A stretch of 64,000 nucleotides of DNA from assembly GCF_010501055.1 (NCBI RefSeq), contig NZ_QVMO01000008.1, positions 1-64,000 on the forward strand. The letters are read 5' to 3'. The translations under genes and the position numbers were made by a program. Within the stretch, counting starts at the first letter, position 1. Each line of letters begins with the position of its first letter. Below are positions 61,468-64,000 of this stretch, piece by piece. The stretch is from Dysgonomonas sp. 521. Lineage in GTDB: Bacteria > Bacteroidota > Bacteroidia > Bacteroidales > Dysgonomonadaceae. The notes under the pieces are model-generated. The model saw only the letters and a list, made by a program, of their open reading frames with translations, searched no databases and was not told the origin of the DNA.

Positions 61468-62316
61468 ATGGAGTTTTTTGATCTTTTATCCTATACTTTC
61501 TTTCAGAATGCACTGCTGGGTAGCTTATTTGCGAGCATCGCTTGTGGGATAATAGGCTCATACGTGGTCATCCGCCGGTTAGTATTTATCAGCGGGGGAA
61601 TTACGCATGCCTCGTTAGGAGGGATAGGAATGGGTTTTTATTTTGGCTGGAATCCTATTTTTGCCGCTATGGTCTTTTCTATCCTTTCGGCTTTTGGTAT
61701 CGAGTGGCTTTCGTCACGACAAGGGGTAAGGGAAGACTCCGCTATCGGTTCATTCTGGTCGCTGGGTATGGCTGTAGGCATTATCTTTATTTATCTGAAG
61801 CCCGGTTTTGCCCCAAATCTGTCCGATTATCTCTTTGGTAATATACTGACTATCACTAGACCCGACATAACCTATCTGGCTGTCTTATCATTAGTCCTTA
61901 TCGTGGTTTTCCTGCTTTTTGGGCGTCAGATACTTTTTGCAGCTTTCGATCCCGATTTTGCGAAGACACGCAATCTTCCTGTCAATCTGATTAAGTATGC
62001 TATGATGATGGGGATAGCCATTACTATCGTATTATCTATCCGTTTAGTAGGTATTGTCTTATTGATGTCGATACTTACCGTTCCTCAAATGACCGCTAAT
62101 CTGTTTACATCTAACTTTACCAAGATGGTGTTGCTTTCTATCCTTATCGGATTTTTAGGATGTGTGGTAGGATTGTTCCTGTCTGCAGTATTGGATGTGC
62201 CTTCCGGGGTATTTATCATCTTTACGCAGATAGTCGTATTCCTTATTGCGAGGTGGATAGTAAAGATGAGGCAGAAGAGGAAAATGAGTTATAACACCCC
62301 TCCCGACCACCCCTAA
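61468..62316 (+). CDS. Metal ABC transporter permease (ZnuB/MntB type)
   Basis: 282 residues with about eight or nine transmembrane helices. ABC-3 family: GSYVVIRRLVFISGGITHAS LGGIGMG near 30-56, RLVGIVLLMSILTVPQMTAN (about 192-211) and DVPSGVFIIFTQ. It imports zinc, manganese or iron with an ATPase and a solute-binding protein, neither of which is in the window. The last ten residues, MSYNTPPDHP, and the TAA come from an S repeat, so the native C-terminus is altered. Confidence 0.9.
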   Translation: MEFFDLLSYTFFQNALLGSLFASIACGIIGSYVVIRRLVFISGGITHASLGGIGMGFYFGWNPIFAAMVFSILSAFGIEWLSSRQGVREDSAIGSFWSLGMAVGIIFIYLKPGFAPNLSDYLFGNILTITRPDITYLAVLSLVLIVVFLLFGRQILFAAFDPDFAKTRNLPVNLIKYAMMMGIAITIVLSIRLVGIVLLMSILTVPQMTANLFTSNFTKMVLLSILIGFLGCVVGLFLSAVLDVPSGVFIIFTQIVVFLIARWIVKMRQKRKMSYNTPPDHP

Positions 62317-62340
62317 AGGGAGGAGTGGGCAAAGCCCAGG
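62294..62340. repeat. S-type repeat at the 3' end of the permease gene
   Basis: ACACCCCTCCCGACCACCCC TAAAGGGAGGAGTGG GCAAAGCCC. The TAA inside it is the stop codon of the permease gene. Confidence 0.65.
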
Positions 62341-62419
62341 AAAAGTACATTTTAGTTACGGGTTATAAGTTGTTGATTATTAATCGCTAACTGTTAACTA
62401 TTAACTGCTAACTGATTTA

Positions 62420-62929
62420 TCAGCCTTTTCCTATTATATCTTTGAACGATATGTTCTTTACACTGGATTTACGGAAAAGCAGGGCGCTTATACAAATACC
62501 TATGGCTAAGGTAAATAATAAAGACATTGTCAGCATCAGGTTGTGTGACATTTCGATTAGTATATGCGGATTCTGTTCTACCGTAGGAAGGTCGGTCACT
62601 TTGATTCCGGCAAGCATCGTTTTATAGGCAAACATACCCGGTATCATCGTTATACATGCAGGCATGGTAAATACTACAGGCGGACTGTCTACCTTATGAG
62701 CCGCGAAGATACCAACCAGCCCTATCAATACCGATCCGGCTAATGTGGCTGTTATCAGACCGGAATCGAGCTGTACTAAGATGAAGCGGATACAATGCCC
62801 CATTCCTCCAAGTAGTCCGGCAACCCATAACAGGCGTTTAGGCGAACCGAATAATATCGCCCAGCAAAACCCGACTATAAAGGCAATGCCAAAATCGCGA
62901 AGTATATTTAGTAGAGTCAATTCTTCCAT
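62420..62929 (-). CDS. Threonine/serine exporter, ThrE C-terminal type (YjjB-like)
   Basis: 169 residues with five hydrophobic helices. Matches the small ThrE_2 half: GFCWAILFGSPKRLLWVAGL LGGMGH, TLAGSVLIGLVG, PACITMIPGMFAYKTMLAG. Paired with the ThrE_1 half 12 bp upstream; together they form one split exporter expected to expel threonine/serine or organic acids. Confidence 0.85.
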   Translation of the reverse strand: MEELTLLNILRDFGIAFIVGFCWAILFGSPKRLLWVAGLLGGMGHCIRFILVQLDSGLITATLAGSVLIGLVGIFAAHKVDSPPVVFTMPACITMIPGMFAYKTMLAGIKVTDLPTVEQNPHILIEMSHNLMLTMSLLFTLAIGICISALLFRKSSVKNISFKDIIGKG

Positions 62930-62941
62930 TCTCGTTACTCT

Positions 62942-63742
62942 TTAAAAGTTACTGATGCCCATTAACGTGATGCATAAAGTCATTCCGGCGGCTATACATA
63001 ATAAGATGAAGCCTCCGAATAATGCCCTGTTGATAGCTGATGACAGGTAGCCTTCGATAAGGTCTATCACGCAATTTATAAGAGGTACTCCCGGTATGAG
63101 ATATAATACGCCCGTAGCCATCGCGGCTTCGGGGTGTGAGCCGATTCCGTACAGTCTGCCAAAGCCTGTAATAAGGGTTGTAATAAAAGCAGCTATGGAA
63201 ATACATATCATCGGGTTGAAATTCTTCCTGGCAAGGCCTACACGTACCATGTAGCCGATAAATGCGGCGAAGAATGCGACAACAGCATTCATCGTATCGC
63301 CAAAAGAGAAGAGGCATAATCCGGCACATGAGAATCCGACCGCGATTGCAACATATATATCTTTATAATTTGGCTTTGACTTTATGATATTGAATTCCTT
63401 TTCAACCTCGGTAATAGATAGCTTTTCTTCCTGTACCTTCCACGAGAGGTGAGATACTTCTGTCAATACAGCCAGATGAACGTTATGCGCAGGCGAATTC
63501 TTGAAGCGTGTCACAGAATTGGTAGGGTCGTTGAGATCCTTTACCGTAACCAGTAATCCTTTGAATGTAGGGCTCATGTTTATATCGAACTCCCATGTTG
63601 ACGCCAGCCGCCCCAGATTACTGTTCAGCCGCCCGCAATGTGCTCCGGATGCAAGCAGATATGTTCCTATATCTAAAATCAGGTCAGCGAAGCGCAGGGC
63701 CGGTATTTTTGCATTTTCTGTTGTTTCTTTATACTCTAGCAT
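62942..63742 (-). CDS. Threonine/serine exporter, ThrE N-terminal type (YjjP-like)
   Basis: 266 residues. A soluble N-terminal region (about 1-115) holds DLILDIGTYLLASGAHCGRL, typical of the family; about five transmembrane helices follow (VAIAVGFSCAGLCLFSFGD, TGVLYLIPGVPLINCVIDLIEG). Forms the first half of the split exporter. A TATCTTTG promoter lies 19 bp upstream. Confidence 0.86.
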   Translation of the reverse strand: MLEYKETTENAKIPALRFADLILDIGTYLLASGAHCGRLNSNLGRLASTWEFDINMSPTFKGLLVTVKDLNDPTNSVTRFKNSPAHNVHLAVLTEVSHLSWKVQEEKLSITEVEKEFNIIKSKPNYKDIYVAIAVGFSCAGLCLFSFGDTMNAVVAFFAAFIGYMVRVGLARKNFNPMICISIAAFITTLITGFGRLYGIGSHPEAAMATGVLYLIPGVPLINCVIDLIEGYLSSAINRALFGGFILLCIAAGMTLCITLMGISNF

Positions 63743-63761
63743 CTCTATTTAAATTCTGTTG

Positions 63762-63769
63762 CAAAGATA
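63762..63769 (-). promoter_or_regulatory. -7 box (TATCTTTG) of the exporter operon
   Basis: The minus strand reads TATCTTTG 19 bp upstream of the ATG at 63742. Confidence 0.55.
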
Positions 63770-63838
63770 TTAAAAGAATATCCAATGTAATAAAGTTCAG
63801 GGTTATGATTGTGGATGCCTTACTGATAAATAATATTT

Positions 63839-64000
63839 ATGCTAATCAAGGGTTAAATGTGCCGTTAGGCACATCATATTGGTAGAAACATGAATGAAAT
63901 TCGTTTTTTTGTGCCGTCAGGTACAAAATGTGAATTGTTCTGTAGATATTGCGTACCTGACGGCACGCAATTAACCGGTTAAAGCTTCTTTCTACCAACA
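63839..64000. repeat. R-family element, cut by the window end
   Basis: Starts ATGCTAATCAAGGGTTAAAT and is the reverse complement of the right part of the 45263 and 51710 copies (GTGCCGTTAGGCAC, ATATTGGTAGAAACATGAAT, GTGCCGTCAGGTAC). The far end lies outside the window. Confidence 0.8.

Noticed and set aside
1..64000. CRISPR array or cas genes
   Set aside because: The many repeats are dispersed palindromic elements, not regularly spaced direct repeats with unique spacers, and no Cas protein is encoded.

Overview
The window looks like a chromosomal segment of a Bacteroidota bacterium, most likely order Bacteroidales and close to Dysgonomonas. The genus is an inference from protein flavour and was not computed. 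Supporting signs are the many TAnnTTTG -7 boxes (several with TTTG about 19-20 bp upstream), the absence of strong Shine-Dalgarno sequences, and typical families (DUF2851, DUF3857 pairs, TonB next to an ECF sigma factor, short NuoG). No tRNA, rRNA or CRISPR array is visible.

Layout. 1-457: end of an IS630-type insertion sequence that has truncated a lipoprotein gene, plus repeat remnants. 458-4107: CPBP protease, trmD, an ECF sigma/TonB operon on the minus strand, a small winged-helix protein. 4283-6544: coiled-coil protein, zapA, rny. 7040-10184: D-lactate dehydrogenase, amidase, MCE protein. 10275-11911: candidate small ORF and dnaA. 11933-15819: two DUF3857 transglutaminase-fold proteins (minus). 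16820-30297: complete 14-gene nuoA-N operon for respiratory complex I. 30519-32300: an uncharacterised gene and a dense cluster of non-coding mobile elements. 32408-34299: DUF177, rpmF, fabH. 34510-37410 (minus): four-subunit 2-oxoacid:ferredoxin oxidoreductase. 37646-45172: ybaK, DUF4349 lipoprotein, hydrolase, DUF2851, membrane MutS-like ATPase, recO. 45473-49219 (minus): Pro-rich membrane protein, divergent ApbE, RnfC, RnfD. 49377-52948: secreted protein, decayed alpha-L-fucosidase, lipoprotein. 53065-58769: der, smpB, metH. 58902-63742: DUF6056 membrane protein, unknown protein, metal ABC permease, ThrE-type exporter pair (minus). The window ends inside a repeat copy.

Themes. The energy genes fit an anaerobe or microaerobe: ferredoxin-linked 2-oxoacid oxidation, D-lactate formation, complex I and an Rnf-like module. 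Intergenic space is crowded with at least five families of short non-coding elements, named here by their ends. P: GTTTAAATTTTA ends, 3-bp target duplications. Q: AGTACATGAC ends, 8-9 bp duplications. R: GCGAATCAAGGG ends, 5-bp duplications. S: C-rich CCCCCTAAATCCCCC/CCCCTCC type. T: GAGGGTGTCTCAAAAGTA ends. Two R/P insertions in the fucosidase gene give exact element boundaries, because removing each element plus one duplication restores the reading frame. S repeats reach into several genes and supply stop codons and terminal residues. The R copies share one folded architecture although their inner sequences differ. The strongest candidates for something undescribed are the R/Q element families and the reduced RnfC-RnfD-ApbE module whose RnfD shows no flavinylation motif.
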